A stretch of 64,000 bases of DNA from Ascidiaceihabitans sp029251465 (lineage in GTDB: Bacteria > Pseudomonadota > Alphaproteobacteria > Rhodobacterales > Rhodobacteraceae): assembly GCF_042932805.1 (NCBI RefSeq), contig NZ_CP170633.1, positions 3,224,001 through 3,288,000 of the forward strand, given 5' to 3'. Of this stretch, positions 16,763 to 24,187 are shown piece after piece. The notes under the pieces were generated by a model, which worked only from the letters and a program-made list of their open reading frames with translations, was not told the DNA's origin and did not search any database. The number at the start of each line of letters is the position of its first letter. Within the stretch, counting starts at the first letter, position 1. The translations under genes and the position numbers were made by a program.

Positions 16763-17964
16763 GCTGGCACCTCGGATGGGGCGGCAAGTCGTCCGTCGAT
16801 TTCGGTAATCTGGTCTGGGGTTAGCAGTGTTTCGATGTCGGTTAATCCGTCATAAAGGGCGGCCGCCGCTTCATAGCTTTGATCGCCGCGTACGATGCTC
16901 CAGCGGGCTTCGTCCAGCATGGCTTTGGCCGCGCGTGCTTGGCCCGAATTTGTCGGCACACCGTCAGGGCGCACGAGATCCGCACGCCGCAGCAGGCGCA
17001 AAGTTAACCCCTCGTAGATCGGTTGAGATTGGGCCATGGCTAGCAACCCTTGGCGCAGGTGCACCCGCCGCTGGAACGATCTGTGGCGAAGAAAGGATGA
17101 CATCACGCCACGTCTTGGTGCCAGCAACAGTGACAGCGCGAACAACGCAAAGCCAACCAACACAATGATCGGACCAGTGGGCACATCAGGGATCGCCGCA
17201 GATATCGCAGCGCCAACATACCCTGAAACACCGCCGACGATGCCAGAAATCAGCACCACGTGGTCCGTACGCTCTGTCCAAAAGCGGGCCGTGACTGGTG
17301 GAATTATCAGCAAAGCAACAATCAGGATCAGACCAACAATCTTGAGCCCCACAACCGTCACAGCCAGCACAATGCCCATCATCGCCAAATCGATGCGCGT
17401 CACGTTTTGCCCGCTGGCTGTCGCATATTCCGGGTCGAAAGCCGCCAAGGTCAATGGCCGGCGCAAAAGCAACACCAGCGCCAATGTCAACGCTGCCGCG
17501 CCGGCGAGGATGGCTGCGTCACTGCGCAACATGCCTGCGGTAGAGCCTAACAAAAACCCCTCTAACCCCGCTTGCCGCCCTGCGTTCATCGTTTGGATGA
17601 TCGTCAAGATAACCACCCCAAAGCCGAAAAAGACCGACAGAACCGCGCCGATGGCCGCGTCTTCCGCCAACCGAGTTCGCGTGCTTAGCCAGCTGACGCA
17701 GAGCAACCCAAGGCCTGCAGACACCGCCGCGCCGCCAAGTAGTCCGATCAAGGATCGCCCATCACCGCCAAGCGCCACCATGATGATGAACGCCAGTCCG
17801 ATGCCCGGCAGTGTTGCGTGGCTGATCGCATCGCTGACCAGTGCCCGTTTGCGCAAGAATAGAAATGTGCCGCCAACACCCGCGGCCATGCCCAAAAGGG
17901 TTGCGCCAATTGTGACCAGCGTGGCGTTGTAGCCTAGCTGCAAAGTCAGCGCGTCGAACAACAC
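16759..17964 (-). CDS. Metal ABC transporter permease, first subunit with C-terminal extension
   Basis: A 401-residue ABC-3 permease from GTG 17964, 4 bases after the ATP-binding gene stop. The open frame to 18078 is that upstream gene read in another frame. The membrane part (1 to about 285) has LRKRALVSDAISHATLPGI and FDPEYATASGQN. A soluble tail of roughly 110 residues (about 290-401) is predicted helical; such tails occur in TroC-like subunits and resemble a winged-helix segment. It is a partner of the 304-residue permease in a heterodimeric channel. Confidence 0.88.
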   Translation of the reverse strand: MLFDALTLQLGYNATLVTIGATLLGMAAGVGGTFLFLRKRALVSDAISHATLPGIGLAFIIMVALGGDGRSLIGLLGGAAVSAGLGLLCVSWLSTRTRLAEDAAIGAVLSVFFGFGVVILTIIQTMNAGRQAGLEGFLLGSTAGMLRSDAAILAGAAALTLALVLLLRRPLTLAAFDPEYATASGQNVTRIDLAMMGIVLAVTVVGLKIVGLILIVALLIIPPVTARFWTERTDHVVLISGIVGGVSGYVGAAISAAIPDVPTGPIIVLVGFALFALSLLLAPRRGVMSSFLRHRSFQRRVHLRQGLLAMAQSQPIYEGLTLRLLRRADLVRPDGVPTNSGQARAAKAMLDEARWSIVRGDQSYEAAAALYDGLTDIETLLTPDQITEIDGRLAAPSEVPA

Positions 17965-17968
17965 CGGT

Positions 17969-18775
17969 TTAGGCCGTCGCAGCGGAGAGCGAATCCATCT
18001 GCGCGCCGGCCAAGCGGCCGCCATAGGTCGCTTGCAAGTTTTCTTGCGTGAAAACGTCAGCGACGGGCCCAGCAGCAACCGCTTGGGTGTTGATCAGGAA
18101 CACGTCGTCAAAATACTCAGCGACCGTCGACAAATCGTGGTGCACTGCAACAACGGTTTTGCCCGCGTCACGCAAAGATTTCAGCACATCGATGATGGCT
18201 TTTTCCGTCGCGGCATCGACACCTGCAAAGGGTTCGTCCAGCAGATACAAATCAGCCTGTTGCGCCAAGGCACGGGCCAGAAACACACGTTGTTGTTGCC
18301 CGCCGGACAGTTGCCCGATTTGACGGGTCGCAAAGTCTTGCATGCCGACACGGGCCAGACAATCCAACGCTTGGGCGCGGTGATGCGCGCGCACGCGGCC
18401 AAGCAGACCCAGTTGCGCATACAGTCCCATCATCACCACATCGATCACCCGTGTCGGGAAATCCCAATCGACACTGGCGCGTTGCGGCACATAGGCGATC
18501 CGGTCCCGTTGGCGCGCAACGGTTTTGCCAAACACAGTGGACGTGCCCGCAAGCGGCGTAATGATGCCAAGCGTGGCCTTGAGCAGCGTCGATTTACCCG
18601 CGCCGTTTGGCCCGATGATCGCAGTCATGGCACCGGGGCGCACGGTCATATCAACCGAGAACACTGCTGGTTTTTGGCCGTATGACACTGTCATGCCACG
18701 GATCGCGAGCGGGCTTTGATCCCGTGCTGCGCGATCAGCGCTTTGTCCGTTTAGGGTCGCCAGTTCAATGCTCAT
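17969..18775 (-). CDS. Metal ABC transporter ATP-binding protein
   Basis: A 268-residue ATPase with Walker A GPNGAGKSTLLKA (57-69), ABC signature LSGGQQQRVFLARAL (near 155-169), Walker B DLYLLDEPFAG and the switch His in VVAVHHDL. It powers metal uptake with the two permeases downstream. It starts 2 bases after the substrate-binding gene stop. Confidence 0.93.
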   Translation of the reverse strand: MSIELATLNGQSADRAARDQSPLAIRGMTVSYGQKPAVFSVDMTVRPGAMTAIIGPNGAGKSTLLKATLGIITPLAGTSTVFGKTVARQRDRIAYVPQRASVDWDFPTRVIDVVMMGLYAQLGLLGRVRAHHRAQALDCLARVGMQDFATRQIGQLSGGQQQRVFLARALAQQADLYLLDEPFAGVDAATEKAIIDVLKSLRDAGKTVVAVHHDLSTVAEYFDDVFLINTQAVAAGPVADVFTQENLQATYGGRLAGAQMDSLSAATA

Positions 18776-18777
18776 GC

Positions 18778-19740
18778 TTAGCTTTCCAAACCTAGTTTGC
18801 CTTGCATGCCGCCGGCGGGCACATCGGCCCCCAAAGCGGATGCAATTGTCGTCACGTTGTGGTCGATCATGCCCAGATACGTGCCCTCATAGGTGCCATC
18901 GACGCCCATCGCATCGCTGAACAACTCGCCGCCAATTTTGACGGTGTGTCCTTGGGCTGCGGCCCCTTCGATCAGGGCGCGCACGTTGCGATCTGACACC
19001 GAACTTTCGACAAAGACCGCCTCAAGCTTGCGGTCCACCAGCATGTCGACCAACGCACTGACGCGGTTCAAGCCTGCTTCTGATTGCGTCGAAATTCCTT
19101 GGATGCCAATCACTTCGAACCCGTATGCCCGCCCGAAATAGCTAAAGGCATCGTGGGCGGTCAGCAGAATACGTTGCTCGCTAGGAACTTTGTTCAAGGT
19201 CACGTCGGCGTAGTCTGCAAGTGCGACCAGCTCGGCCTTGTATGTATCCGCGTTGGCGGCAAAAGTCGGGCTCATCTCCGGTCGTTGCTCGCTGAGGGCA
19301 GCCGCAACCGCGTCCACAACCATGACCCACATGTTCGGATCCATCCAGACGTGCGGATCAAAGCGGTTTGCGTAATCTTCGTGGCTCAGCAACTGATCTT
19401 TGGGCAAACCTTGGGCGACAGCAACGACGCGGCGTTTGCGGCTAAGTTCTTCAAAGAAACGCTCCATTTGCGCCTCGAGATACAGACCATGCCACAGCAC
19501 CAGATCGGCACGCGTCATGGCGACAATATCGCTACGGGTTTGACGATAGGCATGCGGATCAACGCCCGGACCCATCAGTGCGCGCACGACAACAGCGTCA
19601 CCGCCAATACGGCGCGCGGCATCGGCAATCATGCCCGTGGTTGCCACGATGTTCAACGCACCAGCGGCCCACACAGGGGTCGCCATGCCAACCAAAGCAC
19701 TGGCGCTAAAAGTAGAAAGCAATTGACGGCGATCGATCAT
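18778..19740 (-). CDS. Metal ABC transporter substrate-binding protein, TroA-like
   Basis: A 320-residue periplasmic binding protein from ATG 19740, with a twin-arginine-like signal (DRRQLLSTFSASALVGMATPVWA). Predicted metal ligands are His in DPHAYRQTR, His in FDPHVWMDP, His in TAHDAFSYFGRAYG and Asp in LFSDAMG. Three His plus Asp matches TroA (zinc, manganese or iron) rather than the His-His-Glu-Asp set of PsaA-type manganese proteins. No ZnuA-like His-rich loop is seen. The upstream boxes look Fur/Mur-like, which favours manganese or iron. The metal is therefore unresolved. Confidence 0.9.
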   Translation of the reverse strand: MIDRRQLLSTFSASALVGMATPVWAAGALNIVATTGMIADAARRIGGDAVVVRALMGPGVDPHAYRQTRSDIVAMTRADLVLWHGLYLEAQMERFFEELSRKRRVVAVAQGLPKDQLLSHEDYANRFDPHVWMDPNMWVMVVDAVAAALSEQRPEMSPTFAANADTYKAELVALADYADVTLNKVPSEQRILLTAHDAFSYFGRAYGFEVIGIQGISTQSEAGLNRVSALVDMLVDRKLEAVFVESSVSDRNVRALIEGAAAQGHTVKIGGELFSDAMGVDGTYEGTYLGMIDHNVTTIASALGADVPAGGMQGKLGLES

Positions 19741-19775
19741 GGCACACCCTTTTTCATCACTTGTTAGAATGAATA

Positions 19776-19819
19776 TGCGAGTCATTCGCAAAAAGTCAAG
19801 CTTTTGCAAATGATTCTCA
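19776..19819 (-). promoter_or_regulatory. Two Fur/Mur-like boxes upstream of the metal transporter operon
   Basis: TGCGAGTCATTCGCA at 19776-19790 and TGCAAATGATTCTCA at 19805-19819 are near-palindromes whose centres are 29 bases apart. Both resemble the alphaproteobacterial manganese/iron (Mur/Fur) site, which has TGC...ATTnGCA-like halves. They lie 36-79 bases before the substrate-binding gene ATG, where a repressor would block transcription. Confidence 0.65.
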
Positions 19820-19836
19820 ATTGCGAGTGTGTGATC

Positions 19837-20784
19837 TTAGTCAAATGTGATTAAAAAGCAGGCACCTTGGGCGCTGGCTTGCAGTTCGATCTGCCCGCCT
19901 CGCGTGGCCAGCAACGACCGCACGATGCTAAGGCCCATGCCTGTGCCACCCGCGTCACGGCGCGTGGTAAAGAACGGGTCAAAGATGCGGGATGCGTCAC
20001 CTTGGGCAATTCCTTGACCGTTATCTTGGGCCAGCATGCGCGTGCCGTCCCAGTCGATACCCAACGTCGTTGCGCCATGCGCCGCTGCATTCTGCGCCAG
20101 CTGAACAAGGATCGCGCGCAGATCCTGAGGCTCCAACGGAACAGGCGTTGTGCCGTGACAAGTGATCTTGAGTGGCGGATCATCCGGCAGGCTATCAAGC
20201 AGCAGGCAGGTTCCAACACCTGCGCTTTGGCTGGCCAACGCGTGGCGACGCAGGTCGTTTAGCAGGGCATCCATGCGTTGGCTCGCCGCGGCAACAGTTT
20301 GGCAAAGGGCGGTGCGATCATCCGAGGGCAAATCTTCGGATTGCAACAGCTCTGCCGCGCCCTGAATACTGGTCAGAGGCGATTTCAATTCATGCGTGAC
20401 GTGATCCGCGTAGGCCCGCAAAGACGCGGCACGACTGTTCAGGGTCGCGCCCATATCGATCACGCTTTGGCCCAAATCGCGAAACTCCGGCGTGCCGAAA
20501 TGTGTGGGGGCTGGCGCGTCCATTTGGCCCGCCTTGATCGCCTTTGCATGGGCCGTCAGCGCGTAAACCGGACGTAGAACCAAGCGCCAAAGCAGCAAGC
20601 CAAGGATCGCTGTGGCGACCAGCGCGATCCAGAACACCAGCCACGCGGCCTCTCCCCAGCCCAGCACATTTCCCCAGAGGCGAAAATACACGATCCCGAT
20701 CAGCGGCGTCAAAAGCACCCCTGCCAGACCGCCACCGATCACCAGCGCCAAAGGTGGGCGCCATTTGCGGCTTATTCTGTGCAT
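19837..20784 (-). CDS. Two-component sensor histidine kinase
   Basis: A 315-residue kinase with two membrane helices (about 12-35 and 47-70) and only a very short periplasmic loop between them, followed by a HAMP-like segment (70-120). The phospho-acceptor is H131 in VTHELKSPLTS; the catalytic domain shows an N box (QLAQNAAAHGA), G1 (AQDNGQGI), F box (IFDPFFTTRR) and G2 (GTGMGLSIV). With almost no sensory loop it probably senses the membrane or a partner such as the DUF4173-like protein. It overlaps the response regulator gene by 13 bases. Confidence 0.9.
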   Translation of the reverse strand: MHRISRKWRPPLALVIGGGLAGVLLTPLIGIVYFRLWGNVLGWGEAAWLVFWIALVATAILGLLLWRLVLRPVYALTAHAKAIKAGQMDAPAPTHFGTPEFRDLGQSVIDMGATLNSRAASLRAYADHVTHELKSPLTSIQGAAELLQSEDLPSDDRTALCQTVAAASQRMDALLNDLRRHALASQSAGVGTCLLLDSLPDDPPLKITCHGTTPVPLEPQDLRAILVQLAQNAAAHGATTLGIDWDGTRMLAQDNGQGIAQGDASRIFDPFFTTRRDAGGTGMGLSIVRSLLATRGGQIELQASAQGACFLITFD

Positions 20785-21458
20785 GGGCCCATCCGAACGC
20801 CAACGCCGTGCACAGTTTCGATGGCATCACCGCAGCCGCCTGCAGTCAGTTTGGCCCGCAAGTTGCGCAGGTGGCTGTCGACGGTGCGATCGCTGACGTG
20901 AATGTTGACGCCGTACATAGCATCCGTCAGCGCAGGACGGGCCGAGATGTGATCGGGTTGTGCCATCAGGTGCGCCAGCAGTGCCATTTCCCGCGCGGTT
21001 AGGGCGACAGGGCGGCCCGAAATTTCGCACAAATGCCGGCTGGCATCGACATGCAAGCAACCCCGCATCAGGCCTGTCGATTTGGCAACAGGTGCGGCGC
21101 TGCGTTTCAGGATCGCGCGGATGCGGGCGACCAGTTCGCGCGGCGAAAACGGCTTGGTCACGTAATCATCGCCGCCCAGTTCGAACCCCAAGACCCGATC
21201 GATTTCATCGTCCCTCGCGGTCAGGAACAACACTGGCGTTTGATCGGTGGTGCGCAGGGTCCGGCAGACCTCTAGCCCGTCCATTTGCGGCATGCCGATG
21301 TCCAGCAGAATCAGGTCAAACCGACCCGTGCGCGCCTTGGTCAAACCTTCGGCCCCATCGCCGGCTTCTTCGATGTCAAATCCTGCTTGGGCAATTGCGA
21401 TCCGCAGCACCTGACGGATTTGCGGGTCATCGTCGATGATCAGGATCGACTGGCTCAT
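20772..21458 (-). CDS. OmpR/PhoB-family response regulator
   Basis: A 228-residue regulator. The receiver domain has the acidic pair D10/D11, phospho-acceptor D53 in LILLDIGMPQMDG and Lys in YVTKPFSPRE. The winged-helix output domain (about 130-225) has LTAREMALLAHLM and SDRTVDSHLRNLR. It is coupled to both the DUF4173-like gene (4-bp overlap) and the kinase (13-bp overlap). Targets are not visible. Confidence 0.93.
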   Translation of the reverse strand: MSQSILIIDDDPQIRQVLRIAIAQAGFDIEEAGDGAEGLTKARTGRFDLILLDIGMPQMDGLEVCRTLRTTDQTPVLFLTARDDEIDRVLGFELGGDDYVTKPFSPRELVARIRAILKRSAAPVAKSTGLMRGCLHVDASRHLCEISGRPVALTAREMALLAHLMAQPDHISARPALTDAMYGVNIHVSDRTVDSHLRNLRAKLTAGGCGDAIETVHGVGVRMGPCTE

Positions 21459-22954
21459 GGCTGGCTCGTTTCAGACGTCATAGAGGCCAGACTACGGCGC
21501 ACCCGCCAATTACGGAAGCCCCATTCACGCCAGTCTTGTGGTTCAAACGCGCTGTAGGTCGGGTTGCGGTAATGGTAGTAGCAGTAGTCAAGCGCTGACT
21601 TGCCGGTAAGACGTTGGATTTCGGGAAACGCGGCCTCGTCCAACTGGCACAGGTAGGTGCGGTCCTGCGTGACGTCGTGGGTTAGATTGTAACGCGCGAT
21701 CATGCGATCAAAGCTGGTAAAGGCGCAGGCGTACAAAACCGCTGATCCCAGCAGGCCGACGCGCAACAGCATCCAACCGTTCGCCTTGTCCTTCCAGATT
21801 TGCAGCCACACCACGCCCAAACCGGTGCCAACCAGACCCATCCAGATCACCGCCGCGATGCGCCAGTGGGTCAGCCCGTAGCTGGTGATGTACAGATCCA
21901 TCCGGATCAACGATGCCACCACCAGCGCCAGCGTTTGCGCCACCCACAACAGCAGCAACAAACGTACCATCGGCGCATCTTTGGCAAAGGGGCGCGAGAT
22001 CAGCGCGAACAGCCCAGCTAACAATGCCGTGGCCAGCAAAGGATAGGCACCGCGATGCGCGTAGCTGGCATAGGTCATGCCCTCGGGCAAATCGCCGACG
22101 CCGTACAGGAAATACATGTCCATCAAGGTCTGCGCCGCAAACATCAGGTTAAAAATCACTAACGATCTGAGGATTGATTGCGCATTCAGCACCGCATAAC
22201 TGCGTTGGTTTCTTACGATTTGACGGGTGCTGCGCATCCGTTCACGCAATCGGAACAGGATCAGGCAAGGCCAGCTGATGAAGGCGATAAAGCCCCAGAA
22301 AAACATGCGGGCGACGTCTGGTTCTGGCAACGACTTGGGGATCAACGTTTCGGCCCACGTGCCAAGCACCGGATTGGCCCCCGCGAACAGAGCGAAAAAG
22401 ACGACCCCAAGCGCGACGGGCACACCCCAGCCGATGAACATGTTGCGCACCGCGCTGGCTTCGATCTTGGCCGAGCCCGCGTTTGTCGTGCAGTGCCAGA
22501 CGTCCCGGATATTTTGAACCGGAGCGATCCACCACAGGCGCACGGCCCCCATCAACAATCGATCTGGCCTAAGCCCCGCGACAAAGGCCAAAACCACGGA
22601 CAGACCCGCACACAGAATCAAAACCGACAGCGGCTGAACCAGCTCAACCACCGGCAACACGCACAGCAATGTGCCCATTCCCGCAATCCGCAGTTTTCGC
22701 ATGTTCAACGCCGGATCAATGACCAACGCGGCCGCCCCTGCCAGCGCGATCACAAAGACCGCAATCGACAGACCCGCCGCGACATTCCACAGCAAAACAT
22801 CCGCCATTGCGATCAACGCGACCAGCAACAGCGGGCGCATCCAAACGGTTTCACCTGCGTGCTTGATCGCCTTGGTTGCAGGCGCTGCGCTCGACAACCA
22901 CCAGCCATCGCGCTGCATCGCCATCGGCACCCCTCGGACTACGTATGATTTCAT
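21455..22954 (-). CDS. DUF4173/DUF4153-like polytopic membrane protein
   Basis: A 499-residue protein from ATG 22954, with AGGACAGGG just before it; the open frame to 23335 upstream is not coding-like. It has about 10-12 hydrophobic segments and a soluble C-terminal tail of about 90 residues with Tyr/Trp-rich SALDYCYYHYRNPTYSAF. The pattern fits DUF4173 membrane proteins, whose function is unknown to me. It heads an operon with the response regulator and kinase, so it may be a sensor partner or the system's effector. Confidence 0.75.
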   Translation of the reverse strand: MKSYVVRGVPMAMQRDGWWLSSAAPATKAIKHAGETVWMRPLLLVALIAMADVLLWNVAAGLSIAVFVIALAGAAALVIDPALNMRKLRIAGMGTLLCVLPVVELVQPLSVLILCAGLSVVLAFVAGLRPDRLLMGAVRLWWIAPVQNIRDVWHCTTNAGSAKIEASAVRNMFIGWGVPVALGVVFFALFAGANPVLGTWAETLIPKSLPEPDVARMFFWGFIAFISWPCLILFRLRERMRSTRQIVRNQRSYAVLNAQSILRSLVIFNLMFAAQTLMDMYFLYGVGDLPEGMTYASYAHRGAYPLLATALLAGLFALISRPFAKDAPMVRLLLLLWVAQTLALVVASLIRMDLYITSYGLTHWRIAAVIWMGLVGTGLGVVWLQIWKDKANGWMLLRVGLLGSAVLYACAFTSFDRMIARYNLTHDVTQDRTYLCQLDEAAFPEIQRLTGKSALDYCYYHYRNPTYSAFEPQDWREWGFRNWRVRRSLASMTSETSQP

Positions 22955-23131
22955 GTCCCTGTCCTTTTTTATGTTTTGCTTGGGACAGCAATGACGTTTC
23001 AATTGCGTAACTCTTGCCCGCAAGTTGTGCAGTTTTTGTGCAAATTGACGCGTGGTTGGGGGGATGGCCAAGCTTGCCATCCGGCGTCGCGCGTGCCACC
23101 TCTGGATCAAATCTGTGCAACGAGGTGCATC

Positions 23132-24151
23132 ATGCAAAGCTCTCCTTTGACGGCCACAACGACCGATCAAACAACTGGCCAAACCGCGGCGCAACTGCCG
23201 CAAGTGACCGAACCGCGCAATCCGGGCATGCCGCTGGACATGGATTGGGTGGCGCGCGTGCAGGCCAACACCTCCGCGATCGAGCGACGCTGCGCGAGCC
23301 TGCCTGCCCGCCGTTCCGTCAAGAAAACGCACCAAGCTGCGTGGCTGCTAAAGGCCATCGCGTGCATTGATTTGACGACGTTGTCCGGGGACGACACCGA
23401 ACGCCGCGTCGGGCGCTTGTGTGCCAAAGCGCGCCAACCAGCACGGGCCGAGATTCTGGAACAGCTGGGCATGACCGGCCTGACAACAGGGGCAGTCTGC
23501 GTCTATCACGAAATGATCCCCGCCGCCGTACGCGCGCTGGACGGGACCAACATCCCTGTGGCCGCCGTGTCTACCGGTTTCCCCGCGGGCCTGTCGCCCC
23601 TGCATTTGCGCATTCAGGAAATCAAGGAAAGCGTCGCCGCCGGTGCCAAAGAAATCGACATCGTCATTTCACGTCGCCACGTTCTGAGCGGCGATTGGAA
23701 CAAGCTGTACGACGAGATGAAAGCGATGCGCGAGGCCTGCGGCGAGGCGCACATCAAAGCGATCCTTGCGACGGGCGAACTTGGCAGCCTGCGCAACGTC
23801 GCGCGTGCATCTTTGGTGTGCATGATGGCGGGCGCTGATTTCATCAAGACCTCGACCGGCAAGGAAAGCGTGAATGCCACGCTGCCTGTAACGCTGGTGA
23901 TGATCCGCGCTATCCGCGACTATTTTGAACGCACCGGCTACCGCGTTGGCTACAAACCTGCGGGCGGGATTTCCAAGGCCAAAGACGCGATCACTTATCT
24001 GGCGTTGATCAAAGAAGAATTGGGCGATCGCTGGCTGCAACCCGACCTGTTCCGCTTTGGCGCATCATCCTTGTTGGGCGACATCGAGCGGCAGTTGGAA
24101 CACCACCTGACCGGCGCGTATTCTGCCACTTACCGCAATCCGATGGGCTAA
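23132..24151 (+). CDS. deoC: Deoxyribose-phosphate aldolase
   Basis: A 339-residue TIM-barrel aldolase that splits 2-deoxyribose 5-phosphate into acetaldehyde and glyceraldehyde 3-phosphate. The Schiff-base Lys is in DFIKTSTGKESVN, and GYKPAGGISKAKDA binds phosphate. An N-terminal extension of about 70 residues makes it longer than E. coli DeoC and closer to the eukaryote-like branch. GAGG lies 7 bases before the ATG. A two-domain aldehyde dehydrogenase follows 36 bases later and could oxidise the acetaldehyde. Confidence 0.95.
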   Translation: MQSSPLTATTTDQTTGQTAAQLPQVTEPRNPGMPLDMDWVARVQANTSAIERRCASLPARRSVKKTHQAAWLLKAIACIDLTTLSGDDTERRVGRLCAKARQPARAEILEQLGMTGLTTGAVCVYHEMIPAAVRALDGTNIPVAAVSTGFPAGLSPLHLRIQEIKESVAAGAKEIDIVISRRHVLSGDWNKLYDEMKAMREACGEAHIKAILATGELGSLRNVARASLVCMMAGADFIKTSTGKESVNATLPVTLVMIRAIRDYFERTGYRVGYKPAGGISKAKDAITYLALIKEELGDRWLQPDLFRFGASSLLGDIERQLEHHLTGAYSATYRNPMG

Positions 24152-24187
24152 GCCCGCTGCTAAGCAAACGATAGAAAGACCGCTGAT

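Noticed and set aside
19837..21458. Two-component system as regulator of the adjacent metal transporter
   Set aside because: It is in a separate operon coupled to the DUF4173-like gene, and the transporter has Fur/Mur-like boxes of its own.
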